Positions 7,522 to 17,022 are shown, counted from the stretch's first letter. The stretch: 64,000 nucleotides of DNA from Terriglobus tenax (GCF_025685395.1 NZ_JAGSYA010000004.1:2604001-2668000), one strand, 5' to 3'. The notes: a model not told the origin generated them from the sequence alone. Made by a program: numbers and translations.

Positions 7522-8200
7522 CCGGCCGCGCGCCGTGGTTTCGCTCTCCGGCGGTATGGACTCCGTCGTTTGCGCCACGCTGGCAGCACGCGACTTTGAC
7601 GCCTACGCCGTCCACTTTTCCTACGGCCAGCGGACGGAGGCGCGTGAGCTTGCCTCCGCCCGCCAGGCTGCGGAGATACTTGGTTTCAAAGACTTTCTGC
7701 ACCTGAAGATCGACCTCTTCCGCAGGATCGGTGGCTCGGCGCTGACGGACGAGTCCATCGCCGTGCCGGATGCACCCGCCGAGGAAGCCGAAATTGGCCA
7801 GCAGGTCCCGGTAACCTACGTTCCCTTCCGCAACGCGCATTTTCTTTCCGCGGCGGTCAGTTGGGCAGAGGTTCTGGACGCGAAGACCGTGTTCATCGGA
7901 GCCGTGGAGCAGGACTCCTCCGGTTACCCGGACTGCCGCCCGGCATACTACGAGGCCTTCAACCGGTTGATCCAGGCCGGGACCAAAGAGGGCGATATTC
8001 GCATCGAGACCCCCCTGATTCACCTGAAAAAGTCGCAGATCGTGCGGCTCGGAGTTGAATTGGGTGCTCCGTTCCATGTAAGTTGGTCATGCTATTCCGG
8101 GCAGGACGCCGCCTGTGGAACCTGTGAAAGTTGCGTCCTCCGGCTGCGGGCGTTCCGCGAGGCGGGAGCAGCCGATCCGATACCTTACGCGACGCGCTGA
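7505..8200 (+). CDS. queC: 7-cyano-7-deazaguanine synthase (QueC)
   Basis: 231 residues. This is the ATP-dependent enzyme turning 7-carboxy-7-deazaguanine and ammonia into preQ0. The PP-loop SGGMDS is at residues 14-19, HFSYGQR follows, and the C-terminal zinc site reads CYSGQDAACGTCESC with four cysteines. With queD and queE this gives the whole route from the GTP cyclohydrolase product to preQ0. queF and tgt, needed for queuosine proper, are not in the window. Confidence 0.95.
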   Translation: MATTSNRPRAVVSLSGGMDSVVCATLAARDFDAYAVHFSYGQRTEARELASARQAAEILGFKDFLHLKIDLFRRIGGSALTDESIAVPDAPAEEAEIGQQVPVTYVPFRNAHFLSAAVSWAEVLDAKTVFIGAVEQDSSGYPDCRPAYYEAFNRLIQAGTKEGDIRIETPLIHLKKSQIVRLGVELGAPFHVSWSCYSGQDAACGTCESCVLRLRAFREAGAADPIPYATR

Positions 8201-8306
8201 AGCAGGGCCTGCCGCAGACAACCAACGCCAGATTTCCGTGTTTCAAATCACCAGCAGTCACGGCGCCTGTTTCCCAAGCGCGCCGCAGGAGAAGAAGAAA
8301 ATCACC

Positions 8307-9485
8307 ATGATCAACTTCCGTAACTCGATGGGCACGGCGTTCGTCGCGCTCGCGCTCTCCGCTCCGGTCGCCATTGTGGCGCAGCAGGCCCCGGCCACCA
8401 TCCATGGCCACGTTCAGAACCCCGCCGGACAGGCGCTGACCGCCGGTTCCGTCAAGCTGACGCAGGATCGCAGCTCTGAAGAGAAGAATCGCAAGTATGC
8501 CTACACCTTCCAGGTGGACGGCGTCGGCAACTACAAGGGCGAGGGCATTACCCCCGGCACCTACGTCGCCATCTACTTCTCTGCTGACGGCAAGAGCGTC
8601 GATTTCATTGATAACGTCGTCTTCACCTCCGGACAGGACAAGCTTGTCGACATCGACATGACCCGTAAGGAGTTCACCGACAAGATGACTCCTGAGGAGA
8701 AGAAGGCCCTCGAAGAGTTCAAGAAGAACAACGCTGCCGCAACCGCGGCGAACGCCAAGGTGGCCAACCTGAACCAGGCCCTGGGCGCAGCCCGCGCTTC
8801 CATGGCGAGCAAGAACTACGACGAAGCTGTCAACACCATGAAGTCCGCTGTCGACTCCAAGCCCGACGAGCCGATCCTCTGGTACGAGTACGGCAACGCT
8901 CTCCTGGGCCAGGCTGACACCGCCGCCGCCGCTGACAAGAAGGCCGGTAAGGTTGCCGCCAGCGATCCTGACGTGCAGGCCAAGTACCAGGCTGCCGTGG
9001 ACGCCTACGGCAAGGTGAAGGAGCTGAACTCCGCCGCCAAGAAGCCGAACCCCGAAATTCTGGGTGAAGCTCTCGGCAACCAGGGCACGGCTTACGCCAA
9101 GTCCGGCAAGGTCGCGGAAGCCAACGCCTCCTACGACGAGGCCGCGAAGGCCAACCCCGCCAAGAGCAAGACCTACTACTTCAACGCCGCTGCCACCTTC
9201 TACAACGGCCAGATGCTGGACGCCGCCGCCGCTGCCGCGGACAAGGCGATTGCTGCTGACCCGAACGTCGCCATGGCCTACTACATCAAGGCCCAGGCGT
9301 TGATCCCGAAGGCGACCGTCGACCCCAAGACCCAGAAGATCGTGGCTCCTCCGGGAACGGTTGAGGCTTACCAGCAGTACCTGGAACTGGATCCCACGGG
9401 CGCGCACGCCGAAGAGGTCAAGGGCATCCTGACCGGCATCGGTGCCGAGATCAAGTCCAGCTACAAGGCCGGCAAGAAGAAGTAA
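8307..9485 (+). CDS. secreted TPR protein with N-terminal carboxypeptidase-regulatory-like domain
   Basis: 392 residues from ATG 8307. A signal peptide (hydrophobic VALALSAPVAIVA, cleavage after the QQA region) precedes a beta-sandwich segment, ATIHGHVQNPAGQALTAGSV, typical of carboxypeptidase-regulatory/CnaB-like domains. The rest is alanine/lysine-rich helix with tetratricopeptide units: NYDEAVNTMKSAV, ALGNQGTAYAKSGKVAEANA, AFYNGQMLDAAAA-like. It is probably a periplasmic or outer-membrane-associated scaffold. The in-frame extension back to 8115 overlaps queC and lacks a signal peptide, so it was rejected. A strong terminator follows. Confidence 0.8.
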   Translation: MINFRNSMGTAFVALALSAPVAIVAQQAPATIHGHVQNPAGQALTAGSVKLTQDRSSEEKNRKYAYTFQVDGVGNYKGEGITPGTYVAIYFSADGKSVDFIDNVVFTSGQDKLVDIDMTRKEFTDKMTPEEKKALEEFKKNNAAATAANAKVANLNQALGAARASMASKNYDEAVNTMKSAVDSKPDEPILWYEYGNALLGQADTAAAADKKAGKVAASDPDVQAKYQAAVDAYGKVKELNSAAKKPNPEILGEALGNQGTAYAKSGKVAEANASYDEAAKANPAKSKTYYFNAAATFYNGQMLDAAAAAADKAIAADPNVAMAYYIKAQALIPKATVDPKTQKIVAPPGTVEAYQQYLELDPTGAHAEEVKGILTGIGAEIKSSYKAGKKK

Positions 9486-9501
9486 GCTGGTTTCATCCAC
9501 A

Positions 9502-9537
9502 ACGAAGGCCCCACCTTGCGTGGGGCCTTCGTCTTTC
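9502..9537 (+). terminator. intrinsic terminator after the TPR gene
   Basis: ACGAAGGCCCCAC and GTGGGGCCTTCGT form a perfect 13-bp stem with a 5-base loop, followed by CTTTCT. It ends the TPR transcription unit 17 bases after the stop codon and separates it from moeA. Confidence 0.85.
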
Positions 9538-9562
9538 TACAGGTTTTGAGGAGCTCCCCTAC

Positions 9563-10768
9563 GTGTTTTCCTTCCAGCAGGCCTTCGATCTTGTCCTCGA
9601 GCACGCGCGGCATCTTCCAGTCCCACGTACGGAGTCCATTCCGCTGGAGCAGGCGCAGGGCCGCGTGCTCTCCGCGCCCCTGCTGGCGGATCGCGACCAG
9701 CCGCCCTTCCGCCGCTCCACGCGCGACGGCTACGCTGTTCAGGCAGACAGCTTCCTCACGGCGCTTTCGGCGGAGGTGATTGGCTTTCTGCCCGCCGGCA
9801 AGCTCTGGCAGGCCGCAGACCTCCTTCCCGGCCAGGCCATTGAGATCATGACCGGGGCGCCACTGCCCGCGGGCGCCGACGCTGTCGTCATGCTCGAACA
9901 CATCACCCGCGACGGCAACCGCATCACGCTCTCCGCCGGTCGCACCCTTAAGTCCGGCGAGAACTTCGTTCCAACCGGTTCCGAAGCCAGGGCAGGACAA
10001 AGTATTCTGCCCGCCGGCGCTCGCCTCGGCCCTGCGGAGATCGGTCTGGCTGCCAGCATCGGCGCAAGCCAGCTCTGGGTCAATGCCGCGCCGTCGGTCG
10101 CCATTCTCGCCACCGGCGATGAGCTTGTCCCTCTGCGCAATACACCGCTGCCGCACCAGATCCGTAACTCCAATAGCCACACGCTCGCCGCCTTGGTGCT
10201 GGAGAACGGTGGCATCCCCACACAGCTTGCCATCGCGGAAGACACGCGCGATTCGCTGCGCCAGCGCCTGCAGCAGGCTCGCCAGCACGACCTGATCCTG
10301 CTCTCCGGCGGTGTTTCGGCGGGCAAGCATGACCTCGTCGAAGAGGTACTCGCCGAACTCGGTGCGGAGTTCTACATCACCGCCGTTGCCATCCAGCCCG
10401 GCAAGCCGTTGGTCTTCGGCCGTCTGAAAGACGGCCCGTACTTCTTCGGGCATCCCGGCAACCCTGTGTCCACGCAGGTTACTTTTCTGCTCTTTGCGGC
10501 TCCGCTGCTGCGCGCTCTCGGTGGAGACACCAATCTTGCGCCGCTCTTCGCGCAGGCCGCCGCGGCTGAGCCCATGCAGCACAAGCCCGGCCTCACGCGC
10601 TTTCTTCCGGCACGGCTGGACTCTTCCCTCTCGCCCACCGTGCGGCTTGTTCCATGGCAAGGCTCCGGCGACCTGGCTGCCAACGCCCGCGCCAACGGCT
10701 ACGCTGTGCTTCCGGCAGACCGTAACTCCATTGAGGCAGGCGAGCCTGTCACCGTCCTGCTACGCTAA
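9563..10768 (+). CDS. moeA: molybdopterin molybdenumtransferase (MoeA)
   Basis: 401 residues, GTG start with GAGGAG upstream. MoeA inserts molybdate into adenylated molybdopterin. Typical motifs are all present: STRDGYAV near residue 55, the ATGDEL loop with acidic active-site residues, RNSNSHTL, the SGGVSAGKHD loop, and FGHPGNPVST. The C-terminal domain IV (LVPWQGSGDLAANARANGY) is complete. It forms a two-gene operon with moaC, 6 bases downstream. Confidence 0.95.
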   Translation: MFSFQQAFDLVLEHARHLPVPRTESIPLEQAQGRVLSAPLLADRDQPPFRRSTRDGYAVQADSFLTALSAEVIGFLPAGKLWQAADLLPGQAIEIMTGAPLPAGADAVVMLEHITRDGNRITLSAGRTLKSGENFVPTGSEARAGQSILPAGARLGPAEIGLAASIGASQLWVNAAPSVAILATGDELVPLRNTPLPHQIRNSNSHTLAALVLENGGIPTQLAIAEDTRDSLRQRLQQARQHDLILLSGGVSAGKHDLVEEVLAELGAEFYITAVAIQPGKPLVFGRLKDGPYFFGHPGNPVSTQVTFLLFAAPLLRALGGDTNLAPLFAQAAAAEPMQHKPGLTRFLPARLDSSLSPTVRLVPWQGSGDLAANARANGYAVLPADRNSIEAGEPVTVLLR

Positions 10769-10774
10769 GTGCCG

Positions 10775-11239
10775 ATGAGCAAACTTTCTCACTACGACGA
10801 CGCAGGGCAGGCGCACATGGTCGATGTCTCGGCCAAGGCCGGAACACGCCGCGAGGCGGTCGCGGAGGCCTTCGTGGAACTCTCCGCCGAGACGCTGGCC
10901 GCGCTTCCGCAGAACCCCAAGGGCAACCCGCTTGAGGTGGCGCGCTTTGCTGGCATCCAGGCCGCCAAGCAGACCTCCACGCTGATCCCGATGTGTCATC
11001 CGCTGCCGCTCAGCTACGTCGACATTCAGACGGAGGTCGTGGACGACGGTATCCGCGTGCTGGCTACCGCCGCCACCGTCGCCGGTACCGGCGTCGAGAT
11101 GGAAGCCATGACGGCAGCCTCTGTCGCAGCGTTGACGATCTATGACATGACCAAGGCGCTCGACAAAGGCATCCGCATCCGCCATCTGCAACTGCTGTCG
11201 AAATCCGGCGGAAAGAGCGGCGAGTGGCGTAGAAGCTGA
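10775..11239 (+). CDS. moaC: cyclic pyranopterin monophosphate synthase (MoaC)
   Basis: 154 residues from ATG 10775 (a GTG two codons upstream is also in frame). MoaC completes the conversion of GTP to cPMP with MoaA. Visible are MVDVSAKAGTRREAVAEA, the active-site block ARFAGIQAAKQTSTLIPMCH, and GVEMEAMTAASVAALTIYDM with the catalytic Lys in DMTKALDKG. It is the expected partner of moeA; moaA, moaD and moaE are not in the window. Confidence 0.95.
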   Translation: MSKLSHYDDAGQAHMVDVSAKAGTRREAVAEAFVELSAETLAALPQNPKGNPLEVARFAGIQAAKQTSTLIPMCHPLPLSYVDIQTEVVDDGIRVLATAATVAGTGVEMEAMTAASVAALTIYDMTKALDKGIRIRHLQLLSKSGGKSGEWRRS

Positions 11240-11319
11240 GTGGAGCCTCGGATCAGCCCGGTTCTTCGCTCGAGGCTGGGTATGTCTCCATGCAGGCCTG
11301 AACTCGCCTTCATCGTAAA

Positions 11320-11333
11320 GGGGCTTCAGCCCC
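11320..11333. repeat. short palindromic element GGGGCT-TC-AGCCCC
   Basis: A GGGGCT/AGCCCC hairpin lies between the convergent moaC and RND pump genes. Its GGCTTCAGCC core is shared with other intergenic hairpins in this window (23280, 46436, 55403). It may act as a weak bidirectional terminator. Confidence 0.45.
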
Positions 11334-11346
11334 GGAGAAGACGCAC

Positions 11347-14300
11347 CTAAACCTCCGGCATCTCCTCGAGCGCCGGCGGAGCGCTCTTGCCCTCAAAGGC
11401 GGCATAGACCACCGGCAGCAGAAGCAGCGTCAGCGCTGTCGAGCTCACCAGGCCGCCGATGACCACAATCGCCAGCGGCCGCTGAATCTCCGATCCCGGT
11501 CCCGTTGCAAACAGGAACGGCACCAGGCCCAGAGCTGCTACGGTTGCGGTCATCATCACCGGGCGGAAGCGCAGACGAGCGCCTTCCCGCACCGCTTCAT
11601 CCTGCTCCAGCCCTTCCTGGCGCAGCTTGCGGATGTAGCTGACCAGCACCACGCCATTCAGCACCGCAATGCCCCACAGCGCAATAAAGCCGACTGACGC
11701 AGGCACTGACAGGTACTCTCCTGAGAGAAACAATCCGAGGATGCCGCCGATCGACGCCAGAGGAAGCACGGTGATGATCAGCGCGGCAAACCGCACGGAC
11801 TTGAACAGGATGAACAGAAGGAAGAAGATGGCCGCGATGGTGATCGGGATAATGATCATCAGGTGATGCAGAGCTCGCTCCATGTTGTGGAACTGGCCGC
11901 CCCACTCAATGTAGTAGCCCGCCGGCAGAGGCACCTGCTTCTCCACCTTCTGCTGCAGCTCCGCCACATATCCGCCCAGGTCGCGATCCTGCACATTGAC
12001 TCCGACGACAATGCGGCGCTTGCCCAGGCTGCGGTTGATCAGTGCTGGACCTTCCACCACCTTCACGCTGGCCAGGTCCTTCAACGGAACACGGGGCCCA
12101 TCCGGCGAGCTGATCTGTAACTGGCGAATGTCCTCCACCGAGTCACGCAGGTTCGCGGGCAGACGCACCACGCTGGAGAACCTGCGTTCTCCCTCGTAGA
12201 TCTCTGTCGCAGACTTGCCAGCGATGGCCGTCTCAATCACATCGTTCACATCCGATGCGTTCAGGCCATAGCGCGCAATCGCTCCACGATCAATGTCGAT
12301 GGTCAGGTACTGCTGTCCTCCCACGCGATCCACGCGCGTATCCTGCGTGCCCTGAATGCCGGTTGCAACCTTGGCAATCTGGTTGGCCTTCTCTACCAGC
12401 AGGTCCAGGTCATCGCCGTACAGCATCACGGCCACATCGGCGCGCACGCCGGAAACCATCTCGTCCACGCGATCGCTGATCGGCTGCGACATCACCAGGT
12501 TGATGCCCGGCAGCGCCGCCAGCTTGGTGCGGATCTCTTCCGCCACCTTGTCCTGCGTCATGCCCTTGGGGCGCTCATCAAACGGCGTCAGCGAGGTCAG
12601 CACGTCGGCCTCGTTCGGACCCGCCGGGTCAGCCGGCGACTCACCTCGTCCCACGCGGGAGACAACATTCTCCACGCCCTTCACGCTCATGATCAGCTTC
12701 TGCATCTGCGACTCCATTCGCAGAGACTCATCCAGCGAGATATTCGGTACGCGGTCCGCATTGGGCGACAACGTGCCTTCCTGCATCTCCGGAATGAACG
12801 ATGTGCCCAGCAGCGGCACCAGGGCCAGTGATCCGAAGAAGGACAGGATGACACCCATCACCATCACCTTGCGATGGCCAAGCGCCCACGTCAGAATCCA
12901 CGAATAAGGCTTGCGCAGCCAGCGCACCAGCCAGGTGTCGTCTTCCGACCCGCCCTTCAGCAGGTACGAGGACAGCACCGGCGACAACGTCAACGACAGC
13001 ACCAGGGAGATGGCCAGTGCAATGGCAATCGTGTACGCCAGCGGCGCGAACATCTTGCCTTCCATGCCCTCCAGCGTCATCAGCGGAAGAAAGACCAGGA
13101 TGATGATCGTCACACCGAACAGCGTCGGCGTTGCCACTTCCTGCGTGGCATCCAGCACCATGCGCAGCTTTGACGGTTTCTCTTCGCTGTGTCCATGGCT
13201 ATGGCTCAGGCGGGCGAAGACGTTCTCCACCACCACCACTGAACCGTCCACCATCAGGCCGATGGCAATCGCCAGTCCACCCAGCGACATCAGGTTCGCC
13301 GACAGGTGTATCTGGTTCATCACCAGGAAGGTCAGCAGAGGCGTCAGGATCAGGTTCGCGCTCACAATCAGGCTTGAGCGCAGATCGCCGAGGAAGAGGA
13401 ACAGAATCACAACGACAAAGACCACGCCCTCGCCCAGCACCTCGGTCACGGTATGGATTGCTGCGTCCACCAGCTCTGACCGGTCGTAGTAAGGAACAAT
13501 CTTCAGCCCGCCGGGGATCATGTTCTTCGCATTGATCTCGGTCACGCGTTCCTTCACGCGGCTGACGATCTGCTTGGCATTGCCGCCCGAGGTCATCAGG
13601 ACAACGCCACCTACCGCCTCGGTATAGCCATTCTTCACCATGGCGCCGTAGCGGACCTCGGTGCCCAGGCGCACAGTGGCCACATCGCGCACGTAGACAG
13701 GCGTGCTCTTGCTCTCCTTCAGCACGATGTTTTCAATATCGGCGACATCGCGGACAAGGCCCACGCTGCGAATCAGGTACTGCTCGGCGTGCTGCGGCAG
13801 AATGCCGCCGCCGGCATTGGCATTGTTACGCGCCAGCGCCGAACGCACATCGTTGATCGTCAGGTTGTAGTAGTGCAGCTTCTGCGGATCCACCAGCGTT
13901 TCATACTGCTTGACAAAGCCGCCGGTGGAATTAATCTCGGCCACACCGGAGATGGAACGCAGCAGCGGCCGCACGACCCAGTCCTGCAGGGTGCGGCGCT
14001 GAACCAGCTCTTCCCGTGTCAGCACATGATGCTCTTCCGCTTCACCCGGCAGCTCCAATGTGTACTGGTACACCTCGCCAAGTGCGTTTGTGATGGGCCC
14101 AAGCACCGGCGTGACACCCTCCGGCATGCGATCACGCAGTTCCGCCAGCCGCTCAGAGACCATCTGCCGCTCGCGGTAAAGATCGCTCTCGTCGGTAAAC
14201 ACCAGCGTGATCAGCGACAGCCCCGGCTTGTTCAGCGAGCGCATATCGGTCATGCCCGGAAGGCCGGTCATGGCGATCTCAATCGGAATGGTGACGAAGC

Positions 14301-14487
14301 GCTCCACTTCTTCCGGACTCTTGCCCGAGGCCTCGGTCGCAATCTGTACCTGCACGTTGGCTACATCCGGAAAGGCGTCGACGGAGAGCTTCTGGGCCGC
14401 GTTCAGGCCAAAGCCCACCAGCACACACGCAACCACCACAAGAATGAGGCGCTGACGCAGTGCGCCCGCAATGATGGACTGCAGCAT
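11347..14487 (-). CDS. heavy-metal-type RND efflux pump, inner-membrane component (CusA/CzcA-like)
   Basis: 1046 residues, the size expected of the HME-RND family. It is a proton-driven trimeric transporter exporting metal ions across the envelope. N-terminal TM1, VDAFPDVANVQVQI (the porter-domain start of CusA/CzcA), and GGLAIAIGLMVDGSVVVVEN in TM4 are clear. The TM4 motif has AIG instead of the DFG usual in Zn/Co/Cd pumps, resembling the monovalent Cu/Ag branch, but keeps DGS rather than CusA's DAA, so the substrate is uncertain. It is the last gene of the efflux operon; the adaptor stop lies 2 bases upstream of its start. Confidence 0.92.
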   Translation of the reverse strand: MLQSIIAGALRQRLILVVVACVLVGFGLNAAQKLSVDAFPDVANVQVQIATEASGKSPEEVERFVTIPIEIAMTGLPGMTDMRSLNKPGLSLITLVFTDESDLYRERQMVSERLAELRDRMPEGVTPVLGPITNALGEVYQYTLELPGEAEEHHVLTREELVQRRTLQDWVVRPLLRSISGVAEINSTGGFVKQYETLVDPQKLHYYNLTINDVRSALARNNANAGGGILPQHAEQYLIRSVGLVRDVADIENIVLKESKSTPVYVRDVATVRLGTEVRYGAMVKNGYTEAVGGVVLMTSGGNAKQIVSRVKERVTEINAKNMIPGGLKIVPYYDRSELVDAAIHTVTEVLGEGVVFVVVILFLFLGDLRSSLIVSANLILTPLLTFLVMNQIHLSANLMSLGGLAIAIGLMVDGSVVVVENVFARLSHSHGHSEEKPSKLRMVLDATQEVATPTLFGVTIIILVFLPLMTLEGMEGKMFAPLAYTIAIALAISLVLSLTLSPVLSSYLLKGGSEDDTWLVRWLRKPYSWILTWALGHRKVMVMGVILSFFGSLALVPLLGTSFIPEMQEGTLSPNADRVPNISLDESLRMESQMQKLIMSVKGVENVVSRVGRGESPADPAGPNEADVLTSLTPFDERPKGMTQDKVAEEIRTKLAALPGINLVMSQPISDRVDEMVSGVRADVAVMLYGDDLDLLVEKANQIAKVATGIQGTQDTRVDRVGGQQYLTIDIDRGAIARYGLNASDVNDVIETAIAGKSATEIYEGERRFSSVVRLPANLRDSVEDIRQLQISSPDGPRVPLKDLASVKVVEGPALINRSLGKRRIVVGVNVQDRDLGGYVAELQQKVEKQVPLPAGYYIEWGGQFHNMERALHHLMIIIPITIAAIFFLLFILFKSVRFAALIITVLPLASIGGILGLFLSGEYLSVPASVGFIALWGIAVLNGVVLVSYIRKLRQEGLEQDEAVREGARLRFRPVMMTATVAALGLVPFLFATGPGSEIQRPLAIVVIGGLVSSTALTLLLLPVVYAAFEGKSAPPALEEMPEV

Positions 14488-14489
14488 GC

Positions 14490-15641
14490 TTACTTCTCCC
14501 CTTTGATGGCAGCTTGCTTCCGCTGATTGTTCAGGTGGAAGGCACCGTCCGTCACAATGCGTTCCGCCTGTGTCACACCGTTCAACACCACGCGGCGATC
14601 GTTCTCTTCTTCGCCCAGCGTGACCTCGCGCAGAATGTACTTCTGCGGCCCGATCTGGATAAATACGTGGTCCTTGTTCTCCTCGCGCACAACGGCTGTG
14701 TTCGGTACCGTCAGCTTGCGATCGCTGTGTCCGGTGAAGGTCATATTCGCCAGCTCATCCGGTTTCAGTTGCCCATCCGGATTCGGCACATCCATGCGCA
14801 CCTGCACCGTCCGCGTTGCCGGATCGACGATCGGCGCAACGTACGAGAGCCTGCCATGCAGCTTCAACTGCGGCAGCGCGGGAATACCCACCTCGACATC
14901 CATGCCCACCTTCAGGATGCCGGCTTCCTGTTCCGGCACATCGGCGGTAATCCATACGTTTGAAAGATCTGCGATGGTAAAGGCCGGGTCTGCCGGCTGT
15001 ACTACTTGCCCAATCGTGATCTCACGCTTCAGCACAGTGCCGCTCTTCGGAGCGACGATCGGGTAATCGGCGCTCAGTTTGCGGGATGTCTCCAACTGGC
15101 GGATCTGCCCCTCGGTCATGCCCAGGCCCAGCAGCTGCGTGCGATAGCTCGCGGCCTCCGTGCTTGCCTGCAGCAGCTCGGCGCGACGGCGCTCCAGTTC
15201 CGCGCGTCCAATTACGTCGGCGGTTACAAGCTGTTCCGCGCGCTTCACGGCAGCATCGGCAAGTGCCTGCTGCGATGCGGCCTTGATCAGCGCGAACTGC
15301 GTGTCTGACAGGTTTGTGCTGTGCAGCGTCGCCAGCACCGCGCCCGTGCGTACATGCTGCCCTTCAAAGACCAGCAGGTTCAGAATGCGTCCTGCCACCG
15401 GAGACCCCACGCGGGCAATACGCTGTGCATCCGTCTCCACGCGCGCTGCCACCTGCAGTGTGCCGGTTACGTCGGCCATCTGCGGCGTGCCAAACTTCAG
15501 GCTCTCTGCCAGCACGGGCGTTACGGAAACAATGTTCGAGTCTCCCGGAGCTGCCGCAGCCTCTTCCTTCGGCTTCTGCTTGCAACCTGCTGTCAGCATC
15601 ACCGCGGCCATCGCCGCGGCCGCATACCATCGTGTCATCAC
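14490..15641 (-). CDS. RND efflux periplasmic adaptor (membrane fusion) lipoprotein
   Basis: 383 residues. The signal ends in the lipobox MLTAGC, so it is a lipoprotein anchored in the inner membrane. The lipoyl/barrel-sandwich halves can be seen as GRILNLLVFEGQHVRTGAVL and APKSGTVLKREITIGQVVQP, flanking a helical hairpin rich in Ala, Gln and Arg. A beta-barrel domain (VWITADVPEQEAG) and the membrane-proximal domain follow. It joins the pump to the outer membrane channel. Its ATGA start overlaps the stop of the outer membrane factor gene. Confidence 0.92.
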   Translation of the reverse strand: MMTRWYAAAAMAAVMLTAGCKQKPKEEAAAAPGDSNIVSVTPVLAESLKFGTPQMADVTGTLQVAARVETDAQRIARVGSPVAGRILNLLVFEGQHVRTGAVLATLHSTNLSDTQFALIKAASQQALADAAVKRAEQLVTADVIGRAELERRRAELLQASTEAASYRTQLLGLGMTEGQIRQLETSRKLSADYPIVAPKSGTVLKREITIGQVVQPADPAFTIADLSNVWITADVPEQEAGILKVGMDVEVGIPALPQLKLHGRLSYVAPIVDPATRTVQVRMDVPNPDGQLKPDELANMTFTGHSDRKLTVPNTAVVREENKDHVFIQIGPQKYILREVTLGEEENDRRVVLNGVTQAERIVTDGAFHLNNQRKQAAIKGEK

Positions 15642-16954
15642 GGCTTCGCTCCTGGCGTCAGTGCGCCCAGTTCTTCCAGATCAATCAATGCAGACTGGCG
15701 CGCGAACTGCGCATCCAGCAAATCGCCGCGCACACTTTGCAGTACACGCTGCGCGTCCAGAACCTCAACAATGCCGCGCTCGCCAAAGCGATACGCGGAC
15801 TTGGCTGCTTCCACCGCGCTTTCCGCCGCACGCAGCGAGCCGGCCTCCAGCGAACTGACCTGCTGGTTTGCCAGTTGGTACTGCTCATACGCACGCTCCA
15901 GCGAGCTCACCAACTCCAGGCGGCGTTGATCCAGAACCGCATTCGACTGAGAGATCGATGCCTTCGCATCGGCAATCTCGCCGCGCCGTCGGTCAAACAC
16001 CGGAATCGGTACTGAAAACCCCGTGCGCCAGTAACGCAGATCCGGCTGGTTCTCAAACTCCGCAAAGAAAGTGGGGCGCGGAATCCGCATCGCCTTCTCG
16101 CGGTCCAGCGTCGCCTGGCTTGTCTTCAAATCCGCCTGCGACTGCAGAACCGCGGGGTGATTCACCAGCACCTGGTCGCGCAACGTATCCAGCGCAGGCA
16201 GCACCGCGCGGCCATCAATGGAACCCACAGGCACCAGGTTGGCGTCTGCCGGGGCAGCAATGGCGGCACGCAGCAGTGCAATGGCGGAGGTGTATTCAAT
16301 CTGTGCGCTGTTGACCGCAAAGCGCGCGCGGGCCAGTTCGGCCTCGGCGCGGGTCAGCTCCAGCCGTCCCTTTTCGCCAACGCTTACTTCCACCTCAACA
16401 CGGCGGCGCAGATCTTCCACCAGCGTCAGGTTTTCGCGCGCCTGCCTGATCTCTTGCAGTCGCTTCAGCGCGATGTAGAACGCCCTCTGCGCATCGGCCA
16501 TCACATTCAGGCCGATTCCCTGCTCCGCCGCTCGTGCGCTGGATACCTGAAACTCCGCCGCCTTGCGCCGTGCGGTGCGCTCTGACGGAATCTCGATAGT
16601 CTGTGTTCCGCTGTAGTGCTGCAGCAGACCCGGCGTGCCGGGTGTCGCGATAGGCCGCGCATACTGCGGGCCGAAGTAGATATCCATGGTGGGATTGCTG
16701 TAGGCTCGCGCGGCCAGCACGCCCGCCTGGCTGCGCTGGGTTGCGGCCAGCGCCTCCTGCAGCCGCGGACTATTGCGCCGCGCCATGGCCAGCGCCTCAT
16801 CCAATGTCAGCCGCAATTCGGATGCTGCTGCGGTCGTCTGCTGCATCACTGTCTGCGCAGGTGTGCCCGCGTCGACCGGCGCGTTGGCGGAGCTCTGCGC
16901 AACCAGCAGACTGGCTGGCAGCAAGGGCAATAGAAAAAGCTTTCCTGGCGTCAC
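15638..16954 (-). CDS. TolC-type outer membrane efflux factor (CzcC/CusC-like)
   Basis: About 438 residues. Two OEP repeats are visible: LRLTLDEALAMARRNSPRLQ begins the first, and long coiled helices AELARARFAVNSAQIEYTSA and SLERAYEQYQLANQQVSSLE follow. The start is uncertain. GTG 16954 gives a good signal peptide (MTPGKLFLLPLLPASLLVAQ), but its GGGGAGG is only 2 bases away, and the predicted sigma-54 start site falls 1 base upstream of it. The open frame extends to 17359 across the promoter region, which I reject. First gene of the efflux operon. Confidence 0.88.
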   Translation of the reverse strand: MTPGKLFLLPLLPASLLVAQSSANAPVDAGTPAQTVMQQTTAAASELRLTLDEALAMARRNSPRLQEALAATQRSQAGVLAARAYSNPTMDIYFGPQYARPIATPGTPGLLQHYSGTQTIEIPSERTARRKAAEFQVSSARAAEQGIGLNVMADAQRAFYIALKRLQEIRQARENLTLVEDLRRRVEVEVSVGEKGRLELTRAEAELARARFAVNSAQIEYTSAIALLRAAIAAPADANLVPVGSIDGRAVLPALDTLRDQVLVNHPAVLQSQADLKTSQATLDREKAMRIPRPTFFAEFENQPDLRYWRTGFSVPIPVFDRRRGEIADAKASISQSNAVLDQRRLELVSSLERAYEQYQLANQQVSSLEAGSLRAAESAVEAAKSAYRFGERGIVEVLDAQRVLQSVRGDLLDAQFARQSALIDLEELGALTPGAKP

Positions 16955-16965
16955 AACCTCCCCAT

Positions 16966-16981
16966 GGCAATTCCTGCACCA
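16966..16981 (-). promoter_or_regulatory. sigma-54 (-24/-12) promoter for the efflux operon
   Basis: On the minus strand the sequence reads TGGTGCAGGAATTGCC. The GG and GC doublets have the exact spacing of the consensus TGGCACG-N4-TTGCW. The predicted transcription start is near 16955, next to the GTG of the outer membrane factor. The site is nearly identical to the plus-strand site at 17114. Confidence 0.55.
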
Positions 16982-17022
16982 AACCGGAAATGCAGGGTTT
17001 TCCATGGATTTGCAAGGGAAAG

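Noticed and set aside
7959-9500. 513-codon open frame antisense to the TPR gene
   Set aside because: It is Gly/Leu/Val-rich with no domain, lies opposite a gene with a signal peptide, ribosome site and terminator, and is explained by the GC-biased codon use of the real gene.
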